Shown in pieces: positions 22,341 to 36,285 of a DNA stretch of 64,000 nt. Both the position numbers and the translations under genes were made by a program. Source of the DNA: Lineus longissimus (taxonomy: Eukaryota; Nemertea; Pilidiophora; Heteronemertea; Lineidae); NCBI RefSeq assembly GCF_910592395.1, contig NC_088314.1:12092001-12156000 (forward strand), written 5' to 3'. Position 1 is the first letter of the stretch, and each line of letters starts with the position of its first letter. The notes under the pieces were generated by a model. That model searched no databases. It saw nothing but the letters and a program-made list of their open reading frames with translations, and had not been told where the DNA came from.

Positions 22341-25040
22341 ATGGTTACGTATTATAAACGCCTATTATACTTTCGCTTAGTCGTAATATTTAGCTATATG
22401 GTTTCATTCACTAGAGTTTTATCGATAGACTTATGTTATTTATTCCTAGTATCCTCATTATTACCGATTAAGTACAGTAATATATTGATACAATTACACT
22501 CTCATCATTATTATCGTCACTATCACTTGTTATCTTTTCCTTATTCGTATATATGGTTACGTATTATAAACGCCTATTATACTTTCGCTTAGTCGTAATA
22601 TTTAGCTATATGGTTTCATTCACTAGAGTTTTATCGATAGGCATATTGTGATGTTATTGATTCCAAGTACTCATTATTACCGATTAGTACAGTAATATAT
22701 TGATACAATTACACTCTCATCATTATTATCGTCACTATCACTTGTTATCTTTTCTTTATTCGTATATATGGTTACGTATTATAAACGCCTATTATACTTT
22801 TGCTTAGCCGTAATAATTAGTTATATGGTTTCATTCACTCCGTGAAACCTTGAGTTTTATCGATAGGCATATTGTGATTTCATTTATTCCTAGTATCCGC
22901 ATTATTACCGATTAAGTACAGTAATATATTGATACAATTACACTCTCATCATTATTATCGTCACTATCACTTGTTATCTTTTCCTTATTGGTATATATGG
23001 TTACGTATTATAAACGCCTATTATACTTTCGCTTAGTCGTAATATTTAGCTATATGGTTTCATTCACTAGAGTTTTATCGATAGGCATATGTTATTTATT
23101 CCTAGTATCCTCATTATTATCGATTAAGTACAGTAATATATTGATACAATTACACTCTCATCATTATAATCGTCACTATCACTTGTTATCTTTTCCTTAT
23201 TCGTATATATGGTTACGTATTATAAACGCCTATTATACTTTCGCTTAGTCGTAATATTTAGCTATATGGTTTCATTCACTAGAGTTTTATCGATAGGCAT
23301 ATTGTGATGTTATTGATTCCAAGTACTCATTATTACCGATTAGTACAGTAATATATTGATACAATTACACTCTCATCATTATTATCGTCACTATCACTTG
23401 TTATCTTTTCCTTATTCGTATATATGGTTGCGTATTATAAACGCCTATTATACATTCGCTTAGTCGTAATATTTAGCAATATGGTTTCATTCACTAGAGT
23501 TTTATCGATAAGCATATTGTGATGTTATTTATTCCTAGTATCCTCATTATTACCGACTAATTACAGTAATATATATTATCGTCACTATTATATGTTTTCT
23601 TTTTCTTTATGCGTATATATGGTTACGTATTATAAACGCCTATTATACATTCGCTTAGTCGTAATATTTAGCAATATGGTTTCATTCACTAGAGATTTAT
23701 CGATAAGCATATTGTGATGTTATTTATTCCTAGTATCCTCATTATTACTGACTAAGTACAGTAATATATATTATCGTCACTATTATACTTTTGCTTCGTT
23801 GTAATATTTAGCTATATGGTTTCATTCACTAGAGTTTTATCGATAGGCATATGTTATTGATTCCTAGTATCCTAATTATTACCGATTAAGTACAGTAATA
23901 TATTGATACAATTACACTCTCATCATTATTATCGTCACTATCACTTGTTATCTTTTCCTTATTCGTATATATGGTTGCGTATTATAAACGCCTATTATAC
24001 TTTCACTTAGTCGTAATATTTAGCTATATGGTTTCATTCACTAGAGTTTTATCGATAAGCATATTGTGATGTTATTTATTCCTAGTATCCTCATTATTAC
24101 CGACTAAGTACAGTAATATATATTATCGTCACTATTATACTTTCACTTAGTCGTAATATTTAGCTATATGGTTTCATTCACTAGAGTTTTATCGATAAGC
24201 ATATTGTGATGTTATTTATTCCTAGTATCCTCATTATTACCGATTAGTACAGTAATATATTGATACAATTACACTCTCATCATTATTATCGTCACTATCA
24301 CTTGTTATCTTTTCCTTATTCATATATATGGTTATGTATTATAAACACCTATAATAATTTCGCTTAGTCGTAATATTTAGTTATATGGTTTCATTCGCTC
24401 CGTCAAACCTTGAGTTTTATCGATAGGCATATTGTGATTTCAATTATTCCTAGTATTCTCATTATTACCGATTAAGTACAGTAATATATTGATACAATTA
24501 CACTCTCATCATTATTATCGTCACTATCGTCACTATTCACTAGAGTTTTATCGATAGGCATATGTTATTTATTCCTAGTATCCTCATTATTACCGACTAA
24601 GTACAGTAATATATATTATCGTCACTATTATGTTTTCTTTTATGCGTATATATGGTTACGTATTATAAACGCCTATTATACTTTTTTAGAGTTTTATCGA
24701 TATCCATATTGTGATTTTATTTATTCCTAGTATCCACATTATTACCGATTAAGTACAGTAATATATTGATACAATTACACTCTCATCATTATTATTATCA
24801 TTATTATCGTCACTATCACTTGTTATCTTTTCCTTATTCGTATATATGGTTGCGTATTATAAACGCCTATTATACTTTCGCTTAGTCGTAATATTTAGCA
24901 ATATGGTTTCATTCACTAGAGTTTTATCGATTAGCATATTGTGATGTTATTTATTCCTAGTATCCTCATTATTACCGACTAATTACAGTAATATATATTA
25001 TCGTCACTATTATATGTTTTCTTTTCCTTTATGCGTATAT
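22341..25040. repeat. Right unit R3, type B (2700 bp)
   Basis: Same order as R1. Private marks: TATTATCGATTAAG in e near 23119 and CTTCGTTG in m6 near 23799. It lacks the CACTCTCAC and CAGAAATATAT marks shared by R1 and R5. Confidence 0.92.
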
Positions 25041-27805
25041 ATGGTTACGTATTATAAACGCCTATTATACTTTCGCTTAGTCGTAATATTTAGCTATATG
25101 GTTTCATTCACTAGAGTTTTATCGATAGACTTATGTTATTTATTCCTAGTATCCTCATTATTACCGATTAAGTACAGTAATATATTGATACAATTACACT
25201 CTCATCATTATTATCGTCACTCTCACTTGTTATCTTTTCCTTATTCGTATATATGGTTACGTATTATAAACGCCTATTATACTTTCGCTTAGTCGTAATA
25301 TTTAGCTATATGGTTTCATTCACTAGAGTTTTATCGATAGGCATATTGTGATGTTATTGATTCCAAGTACTCATTATTACCGATTAGTACAGTAATATAT
25401 TGATACAATTACACTCTCATCATTATTATCGTCACTATCACTTGTTATCTTTTCTTTATTCGTATATATGGTTACGTATTATAAACGCCTATTATACTTT
25501 TGCTTAGCCGTAATAATTAGTTATATGGTTTCATTCACTCCGTGAAACCTTGAGTTTTATCGATAGGCATATTGTGATTTCATTTATTCCTAGTATCCGC
25601 ATTATTACCGATTAAGTACAGTAATATATTGATACAATTACACTCTCATCATTATTATCGTCACTATCACTTGTTATCTTTTCCTTATTGGTATATATGG
25701 TTACGTATTATAAACGCCTATTATACTTTCGCTTAGTCGTAATATTTAGCTATATGGTTTCATTCACTAGAGTTTTATCGATAAGCATATTGTGATGTTA
25801 TTTATTCCTAGTATCCTCATTATTACCGACTAATTACAGTAATATATATTATCGTCACTATTATATGTTTTCTTTTTCTTTATGCGTATATATGGTTACG
25901 TATTATAAACGCCTATTATACATTCGCTTAGTCGTAATATTTAGCAATATGGTTTCATTCACTAGAGATTTATCGATAAGCATATTGTGATGTTATTTAT
26001 TCCTAGTATCCTCATTATTACCGACTAAGTACAGTAATATATATTATCGTCACTATTATACTTTTGCTTCGTCGTAATATTTAGCTATATGGTTTCATTC
26101 ACTAGAGTTTTATCGATAGGCATATGTTATTTATTCCTAGTATCCTAATTATTACCGATTAAATACAGTAATATATTGATACAATTACACTCTCATCATT
26201 ATTATCGTCACTATCACTTGTTATCTTTTCCTTATTCGTATATATATGGTTGCGTATTATAAACGCCTATTATACTTTCACTTAGTCGTAATATTTAGCT
26301 ATATGGTTTCATTCACTAGAGTTTTATCGATAAGCATATTGTGATGTTATTTATTCCTAGTATCCTCATTATTACCGACTAAGTACAGTAATATATATTA
26401 TCGTCACTATTATACTTTCACTTAGTCGTAATATTTAGCTATATGGTTTCATTCACTAGAGTTTTATCGATAAGCATATTGTGATGTTATTTATTCCTAG
26501 TATCCTCATTATTACCGACTAAGTACAGTAATATATATTATCGTCACTATTATACTTTTGCTTCGTCGTAATATTTAGCTATATGGTTTCATTCACTAGA
26601 GTTTTATCGATAGGCATATGTTATTTATTCCTAGTATCCTCATTATTACCGATTAAGTACAGTAATATATTGATACAATTACACTCTCATCATTATTATC
26701 GTCACTATCACTTGTTATCTTTTCCTTATTCGTATATATGGTTGCGTATTATAAACGCCTATTATACTTTCACTTAGTCGTAATATTTAGCTATATGGTT
26801 TCATTCACTAGAGTTTTATCGATAAGCATATTGTGATGTTATTTATTCCTAGTATCCTCATTATTACCGACTAAGTACAGTAATATATATTATCGTCACT
26901 ATTATACTTTTGCTTAGTCGTAATATTTAGCTATATGGTTTCATTCACTAGAGTTTTATCGATAGGCATATTGTGATGTTATTGATTCCAAGTACTCATT
27001 ATTACCGATTAGTACAGTAATATATTGATACAATTACACTCTCATCATTATTATCGTCACTATCACTTGTTATCTTTTCCTTATTCATATATATGGTTAT
27101 GTATTATAAACACCTATAATAATTTCGCTTAGTCGTAATATTTAGTTATATGGTTTCATTCGCTCCGTCAAACCTTGAGTTTTATCGATAGGCATATTGT
27201 GATTTCAATTATTCCTAGTATTCTCATTATTACCGATTAAGTACAGTAATATATTGATACAATTACACTCTCATCATTATTATCGTCACTATCGTCACTA
27301 TTCACTAGAGTTTTATCGATAGGCATATGTTATTTATTCCTAGTATCCTCATTATTACCGACTAAGTACAGTAATATATATTATCGTCACTATTATGTTT
27401 TCTTTTATGCGTATATATGGTTACGTATTATAAACGCCTATTATACTTTTTTAGAGTTTTATCGATATCCATATTGTGATTTTATTTATTCCTAGTATCC
27501 ACATTATTACCGATTAAGTACAGTAATATATTGATACAATTACACTCTCATCATTATTATTATCATTATTATCGTCACTATCACTTGTTATCTTTTCCTT
27601 ATTCGTATATATGGTTGCGTATTATAAACGCCTATTATACTTTCGCTTAGTCGTAATATTTAGCAATATGGTTTCATTCACTAGAGTTTTATCGATTAGC
27701 ATATTGTGATGTTATTTATTCCTAGTATCCTCATTATTACCGACTAATTACAGTAATATATATTATCGTCACTATTATATGTTTTCTTTTCCTTTATGCG
27801 TATAT
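25041..27805. repeat. Right unit R4, type A (2765 bp)
   Basis: Type A order with one extra TA in TATATATATGGTTGCG before m7 (near 26243), which explains 2765 rather than 2763 bp. m5 reads TACCGACTAAG rather than TACTGACTAAG. Both marks recur in R9 and R10. The a monomer carries CACTCTCAC. Confidence 0.92.
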
Positions 27806-30505
27806 ATGGTTACGTATTATAAACGCCTATTATACTTTCGCTTAGTCGTAATATTTAGCTATATGGTTTCATTCACTAGAGTTTTATCGATAGACTTATG
27901 TTATTTATTCCTAGTATCCTCATTATTACCGATTAAGTACAGTAATATATTGATACAATTACACTCTCATCATTATTATCGTCACTATCACTTGTTATCT
28001 TTTCCTTATTCGTATATATGGTTACGTATTATAAACGCCTATTATACTTTCGCTTAGTCGTAATATTTAGCTATATGGTTTCATTCACTAGAGTTTTATC
28101 GATAGGCATATTGTGATGTTATTGATTCCAAGTACTCATTATTACCGATTAGTACAGTAATATATTGATTCAATTACACTCTCATCATTATTATCGTCAC
28201 TATCACTTGTTATCTTTTCTTTATTCGTATATATGGTTACGTATTATAAACGCCTATTATACTTTTGCTTAGCCGTAATAATTAGTTATATGGTTTCATT
28301 CACTCCGTGAAACCTTGAGTTTTATCGATAGGCATATTGTGATTTCATTTATTCCTAGTATCCGCATTATTACCGATTAAGTACAGTAATATATTGATAC
28401 AATTACACTCTCATCATTATTATCGTCACTATCACTTGTTATCTTTTCCTTATTGGTATATATGGTTACGTATTATAAACGCCTATTATACTTTCGCTTA
28501 GTCGTAATATTTAGCTATATGGTTTCATTCACTAGAGTTTTATCGATAGGCATATGTTATTTATTCCTAGTATCCTCATTATTACCGATTAAGTACAGTA
28601 ATATATTGATACAATTACACTCTCATCATTATAATCGTCACTATCACTTGTTATCTTTTCCTTATTCGTATATATGGTTACGTATTATAAACGCCTATTA
28701 TACTTTCGCTTAGTCGTAATATTTAGCTATATGGTTTCATTCACTAGAGTTTAATCGATAGGCATATTGTGATGTTATTGATTCCAAGTACTCATTATTA
28801 CCGATTAGTACAGTAATATATTGATACAATTACACTCTCATCATTATTATCGTCACTATCACTTGTTATCTTTTCCTTATTCGTATATATGGTTGCGTAT
28901 TATAAACGCCTATTATACATTCGCTTAGTCGTAATATTTAGCAATATGGTTTCATTCACTAGAGTTTTATCGATAAGCATATTGTGATGTTATTTATTCC
29001 TAGTATCCTCATTATTACCGACTAATTACAGTAATATATATTATCGTCACTATTATATGTTTTCTTTTTCTTTATGCGTATATATGGTTACGTATTATAA
29101 ACGCCTATTATACATTCGCTTAGTCGTAATATTTAGCAATATGGTTTCATTCACTAGAGATTTATCGATAAGCATATTGTGATGTTATTTATTCCTAGTA
29201 TCCTCATTATTACTGACTAAGTACAGTAATATATATTATCGTCACTATTATACTTTTGCTTCGTCGTAATATTTAGCTATATGGTTTCATTCACTAGAGT
29301 TTTATCGATAGGCATATGTTATTGATTCCTAGTATCCTAATTATTACCGATTAAGTACAGTAATATATTGATACAATTACACTCTCATCATTATTATCGT
29401 CACTCTCACTTGTTATCTTTTCCTTATTCGTATATATGGTTGCGTATTATAAACGCCTATTATACTTTCACTTAGTCGTAATATTTAGCTATATGGTTTC
29501 ATTCACTAGAGTTTTATCGATAAGCATATTGTGATGTTATTTATTCCTAGTATCCTCATTATTACCGACTAAGTACAGTAATATATATTATCGTCACTAT
29601 TATACTTTCACTTAGTCGTAATATTTAGCTATATGGTTTCATTCACTAGAGTTTTATCGATAAGCATATTGTGATGTTATTTATTCCTAGTATCCTCATT
29701 ATTACCGATTAGTACAGTAATATATTGATACAATTACACTCTCATCATTATTATCGTCACTATCACTTGTTATCTTTTCCTTATTCATATATATGGTTAT
29801 GTATTATAAACACCTATAATAATTTCGCTTAGTCGTAATATTTAGTTATATGGTTTCATTCGCTCCGTCAAACCTTGAGTTTTATCGATAGGCATATTGT
29901 GATTTCAATTATTCCTAGTATTCTCATTATTACCGATTAAGTACAGAAATATATTGATACAATTACACTCTCATCATTATTATCGTCACTATCGTCACTA
30001 TTCACTAGAGTTTTATCGATAGGCATATGTTATTTATTCCTAGTATCCTCATTATTACCGACTAAGTACAGTAATATATATTATCGTCACTATTATGTTT
30101 TCTTTTATGCGTATATATGGTTACGTATTATAAACGCCTATTATACTTTTTTAGAGTTTTATCGATATCCATATTGTGATTTTATTTATTCCTAGTATCC
30201 ACATTATTACCGATTAAGTACAGTAATATATTGATACAATTACACTCTCATCATTATTATTATCATTATTATCGTCACTATCACTTGTTATCTTTTCCTT
30301 ATTCGTATATATGGTTGCGTATTATAAACGCCTATTATACTTTCGCTTAGTCGTAATATTTAGCAATATGGTTTCATTCACTAGAGTTTTATCGATTAGC
30401 ATATTGTGATGTTATTTATTCCTAGTATCCTCATTATTACCGACTAATTACAGTAATATATATTATCGTCACTATTATATGTTTTCTTTTCCTTTATGCG
30501 TATAT
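27806..30505. repeat. Right unit R5, type B (2700 bp)
   Basis: Same order as R1 and shares its rare CACTCTCAC (m6, near 29402) and CAGAAATATAT (m12, near 29946). Private changes include TTGATTCAATT near 28169 and GTTTAATCGATA near 28753. It is the last regular unit before the irregular region. Confidence 0.92.
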
Positions 30506-32167
30506 ATGGTTACGTATTATAAACGCCTATTATACTTTCGCTTAGTCGTAATATTTAGCTATATGGTTTCATTCACTAGAGTTTTATCGATAGACTTATG
30601 TTATTTATTCCTAGTATCCTCATTATTACCGATTAAGTACAGTAATATATTGATACAATTACACTCTCATCATTATTATCGTCACTATCACTTGTTATCT
30701 TTTCCTTATTCGTATATATGGTTACGTATTATAAACGCCTATTATACTTTCGCTTAGTCGTAATATTTAGCTATATGGTTTCATTCACTAGAGTTTTATC
30801 GATAGGCATATTGTGATGTTATTGATTCCAAGTACTCATTATTACCGATTAGTACAGTAATATATTGATACAATTACACTCTCATCATTATTATCGTCAC
30901 TATCACTTGTTATCTTTTCTTTATTCGTATATATGGTTACGTATTATAAACGCCTATTATACTTTTGCTTAGCCGTAATAATTAGTTATATGGTTTCATT
31001 CACTCCGTGAAACCTTGAGTTTTATCGATAGGCATATTGTGATTTCATTTATTCCTAGTATCCGCATTATTACCGATTAAGTACAGTAATATATATTGAT
31101 ACAATTACACTCTCATCATTATTATCGTCACTATCACTTGTTATCTTTTCCTTATTGGTATATATGGTTACGTATTATAAACGCCTATTATACTTTCGCT
31201 TAGTCGTAATATTTAGCTATATGGTTTCATTCACTAGAGTTTTATCGATAGGCATATGTTATTTATTCCTAGTATCCTCATTATTACCGACTAAGTACAG
31301 TAATATATTGATACAATTACACTCTCATCATTATAATCGTCACTATCACTTGTTATCTTTTCCTTATTCGTATATATGGTTACGTATTATAAACGCCTAT
31401 TATACTTTCGCTTAGTCGTAATATTTAGCTATATGGTTTCATTCACTAGAGTTTTATCGATAGGCATATTGTGATGTTATTGATTCCAAGTACTCATTAT
31501 TACCGATTAGTACAGTAATATATTGATACAATTACACTCTCATCATTATTATCGTCACTATCACTTGTTATCTTTTCCTTATTCGTATATATGGTTGCGT
31601 ATTATAAACGCCTATTATACATTCGCTTAGTCGTAATATTTAGCAATATGGTTTCATTCACTAGAGTTTTATCGATAAGCATATTGTGATGTTATTTATT
31701 CCTAGTATCCTCGTTATTACCGACTAATTACAGTAATATATATTATCGTCACTATTATGTTTTCTTTTATGCGTATATATGGTTACGTATTATAAACGCC
31801 TATTATACTTTTTTAGAGTTTTATCGATATCCATATTGTGATTTTATTTATTCCTAGTATCCACATTATTACCGATTAAGTACAGTAATATATTGATACA
31901 ATTACACTCTCATCATTATTATTATCATTATTATCGTCACTATCACTTGTTATCTTTTCCTTATTCGTATATATGGTTGCGTATTATAAACGCCTATTAT
32001 ACTTTCGCTTAGTCGTAATATTTAGCAATATGGTTTCATTCACTAGAGTTTTATCGATTAGCATATTGTGATGTTATTTATTCCTAGTATCCTCATTATT
32101 ACCGACTAATTACAGTAATATATATTATCGTCACTATTATATGTTTTCTTTTCCTTTATGCGTATAT
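30506..32167. repeat. Right unit R6, shortened (1662 bp, 8 monomers)
   Basis: Order: a, b, c (231 bp, one extra TA in CAGTAATATATATTG), e, b, d'' (31591-31778, 188 bp), m14, m15. Everything from m5 to m13 is gone. The d'' monomer is a fusion: d up to GACTAATTAC, then the m13 tail TTATGTTTTCTTTTATGCG. It carries the rare CCTCGTTATT, shared with R11. Confidence 0.9.
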
Positions 32168-33522
32168 ATGGTTACGTATTATAAACGCCTATTATACTTT
32201 CGCTTAGTCGTAATATTTAGCTATATGGTTTCATTCACTAGAGTTTTATCGATAGACTTATGTTATTTATTCCTAGTATCCTCATTATTACCGATTAAGT
32301 ACAGTAATATATTGATACAATTACACTCTCATCATTATTATCATCACTATCACTTGTTATCTTTTCCTTATTCGTATATATGGTTACGTATTATAAACGC
32401 CTATTATACTTTCGCTTAGTCGTAATATTTAGCTATATGGTTTCATTCACTAGAGTTTTATCGATAGGCATATTGTGATGTTATTGATTCCAAGTACTCA
32501 TTATTACCGATTAGTACAGTAATATATTGATACAATTACACTCTCATCATTATTATCATCACTATCACTTGTTATCTTTTCCTTATTCGTATATATGGTT
32601 ACGTATTATAAACGCCTATTATACTTTCGCTTAGTCGTAATATTTAGCTATATGGTTTCATTCACTAGAGTTTTATCGATAGGCATATTGTGATGTTATT
32701 GATTCCAAGTACTCATTATTACCGATTAGTACAGTAATATATTGATACAATTACACTCTCATCATTATTATCGTCACTATCACTTGTTATCTTTTCCTTA
32801 TTCATATATATGGTTATGTATTATAAACACCTTTAATAATTTCGCTTAGTCGTAATATTTAGTTATATGGTTTCATTCGCTCCGTCAAACCTTGAGTTTT
32901 ATCGATAGGCATATTGTGATTTCAATTATTCCTAGTATTCTCATTATTACCGATTAAGTACAGTAATATATTGATACAATTACACTCTGATCATTATTAT
33001 CGTCACTATCGTCACTATTCACTAGAGTTTTATCGATAGGCATATGTTATTTATTCCTAGTATCCTCATTATTACCGACTAAGTACAGTAATATATATTA
33101 TCGTCACTATTATGTTTTCTTTTATGCGTATATATGGTTACGTATTATAAACGCCTATTATACTTTTTTAGAGTTTTATCGATATCCATATTGTGATTTT
33201 ATTTATTCCTAGTATCCACATTATTACCGATTAAGTACAGTAATATATTGATACAATTACACTCTCATCATTATTATTATCATTATTATCGTCACTATCA
33301 CTTGTTATCTTTTCCTTATTCGTATATATGGTTGCGTATTATAAACGCCTATTATACTTTCGCTTAGTCGTAATATTTAGCAATATGGTTTCATTCACTA
33401 GAGTTTTATCGATTAGCATATTGTGATGTTATTTATTCCTAGTATCCTCATTATTACCGACTAATTACAGTAATATATATTATCGTCACTATTATATGTT
33501 TTCTTTTCCTTTATGCGTATAT
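32168..33522. repeat. 1355-bp cassette, copy 1 (R7)
   Basis: Order: a 212, b 215, b 215, m12+m13 324, m14 194, m15 195. Marks are ATCATCAC for ATCGTCAC in a and in the first b, CACCTTTAATAATTTC in m12, and CTCTGATC in m12. The second b acts as m11. Type A and B units lack these marks, apart from R16, whose m12 carries the cassette-type CACCTTTAAT and CTCTGATC. Confidence 0.92.
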
Positions 33523-36285
33523 ATGGTTACGTATTATAAACGCCTATTATACTTTTGCTTAGTCGTAATATTTAGCTATATGGTTTCATTCACTAGAGTT
33601 TTATCGATAGACTTATGTTATTTATTCCTAGTATCCTCATTATTACCGATTAAGTACAGTAATATATTGATACAATTACACTCTCATCATTATTATCGTC
33701 ACTATCACTTGTTATCTTTTCCTTATTCGTATATATGGTTACGTATTATAAACGCCTATTATACTTTCGCTTAGTCGTAATATTTAGCTATATGGTTTCA
33801 TTCACTAGAGTTTTATCGATAGGCATATTGTGATGTTATTGATTCCAAGTACTCATTATTACCGATTAGTACAGTAATATATTGATACAATTACACTCTC
33901 ATCATTATTATCGTCACTATCACTTGTTATCTTTTCTTTATTCGTATATATGGTTACGTATTATAAACGCCTATTATACTTTTGCTTAGCCGTAATAATT
34001 AGTTATATGGTTTCATTCACTCCGTGAAACCTTGAGTTTTATCGATAGGCATATTGTGATTTCATTTATTCCTAGTATCCGCATTATTACCGATTAAGTA
34101 CAGTAATATATTGATACAATTACACTCTCATCATTATTATCGTCACTATCACTTGTTATCTTTTCCTTATTGGTATATATGGTTACGTATTATAAACGCC
34201 TATTATACTTTCGCTTAGTCGTAATATTTAGCTATATGGTTTCATTCACTAGAGTTTTATCGATAAGCATATTGTGATGTTATTTATTCCTAGTATCCTC
34301 ATTATTACCGACTAATTACAGTAATATATATTATCGTCACTATTATATGTTTTCTTTTTCTTTATGCGTATATATGGTTACGTATTATAAACGCCTATTA
34401 TACATTCGCTTAGTCGTAATATTTAGCAATATGGTTTCATTCACTAGAGATTTATCGATAAGCATATTGTGATGTTATTTATTCCTAGTATCCTCATTAT
34501 TACTGACTAAGTACAGTAATATATATTATCGTCACTATTATACTTTTGCTTCGTCGTAATATTTAGCTATATGGTTTCATTCACTAGAGTTTTATCGATA
34601 GGCATATGTTATTTATTCCTAGTATCCTAATTATTACCGATTAAATACAGTAATATATTGATACAATTACACTCTCATCATTATTATCGTCACTATCACT
34701 TGTTATCTTTTCCTTATTCGTATATATGGTTGCGTATTATAAACGCCTATTATACTTTCACTTAGTCGTAATATTTAGCTATATGGTTTCATTCACTAGA
34801 GTTTTATCGATAAGCATATTGTGATGTTATTTATTCCTAGTATCCTCATTATTACCGACTAAGTACAGTAATATATATTATCGTCACTATTATACTTTCA
34901 CTTAGTCGTAATATTTAGCTATATGGTTTCATTCACTAGAGTTTTATCGATAAGCATATTGTGATGTTATTTATTCCTAGTATCCTCATTATTACCGACT
35001 AAGTACAGTAATATATATTATCGTCACTATTATACTTTTGCTTCGTCGTAATATTTAGCTATATGGTTTCATTCACTAGAGTTTTATCGATAGGCATATG
35101 TTATTTATTCCTAGTATCCTCATTATTACCGATTAAGTACAGTAATATATTGATACAATTACACTCTCATCATTATTATCGTCACTATCACTTGTTATCT
35201 TTTCCTTATTCGTATATATGGTTGCGTATTATAAACGCCTATTATACTTTCACTTAGTCGTAATATTTAGCTATATGGTTTCATTCACTAGAGTTTTATC
35301 GATAAGCATATTGTGATGTTATTTATTCCTAGTATCCTCATTATTACCGACTAAGTACAGTAATATATATTATCGTCACTATTATACTTTTGCTTAGTCG
35401 TAATATTTAGCTATATGGTTTCATTCACTAGAGTTTTATCGATAGGCATATTGTGATGTTATTGATTCCAAGTACTCATTATTACCGATTAGTACAGTAA
35501 TATATTGATACAATTACACTCTCATCATTATTATCGTCACTATCACTTGTTATCTTTTCCTTATTCATATATATGGTTATGTATTATAAACACCTATAAT
35601 AATTTCGCTTAGTCGTAATATTTAGTTATATGGTTTCATTCGCTCCGTCAAACCTTGAGTTTTATCGATAGGCATATTGTGATTTCAATTATTCCTAGTA
35701 TTCTCATTATTACCGATTAAGTACAGTAATATATTGATACAATTACACTCTCATCATTATTATCGTCACTATCGTCACTATTCACTAGAGTTTTATCGAT
35801 AGGCATATGTTATTTATTCCTAGTATCCTCATTATTACCGACTAAGTACAGTAATATATATTATCGTCACTATTATGTTTTCTTTTATGCGTATATATGG
35901 TTACGTATTATAAACGCCTATTATACTTTTTTAGAGTTTTATCGATATCCATATTGTGATTTTATTTATTCCTAGTATCCACATTATTACCGATTAAGTA
36001 CAGTAATATATTGATACAATTACACTCTCATCATTATTATTATCATTATTATCGTCACTATCACTTGTTATCTTTTCCTTATTCGTATATATGGTTGCGT
36101 ATTATAAACGCCTATTATACTTTCGCTTAGTCGTAATATTTAGCAATATGGTTTCATTCACTAGAGTTTTATCGATTAGCATATTGTGATGTTATTTATT
36201 CCTAGTATCCTCATTATTACCGACTAATTACAGTAATATATATTATCGTCACTATTATATGTTTTCTTTTCCTTTATGCGTATAT
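33523..36285. repeat. Right unit R8, type A (2763 bp)
   Basis: Type A order following the first 1355-bp cassette. The a monomer has TTTTGC (near 33552). m5 has TACTGAC. It is the copy that recurs 10818 bp downstream as R13. Confidence 0.92.
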
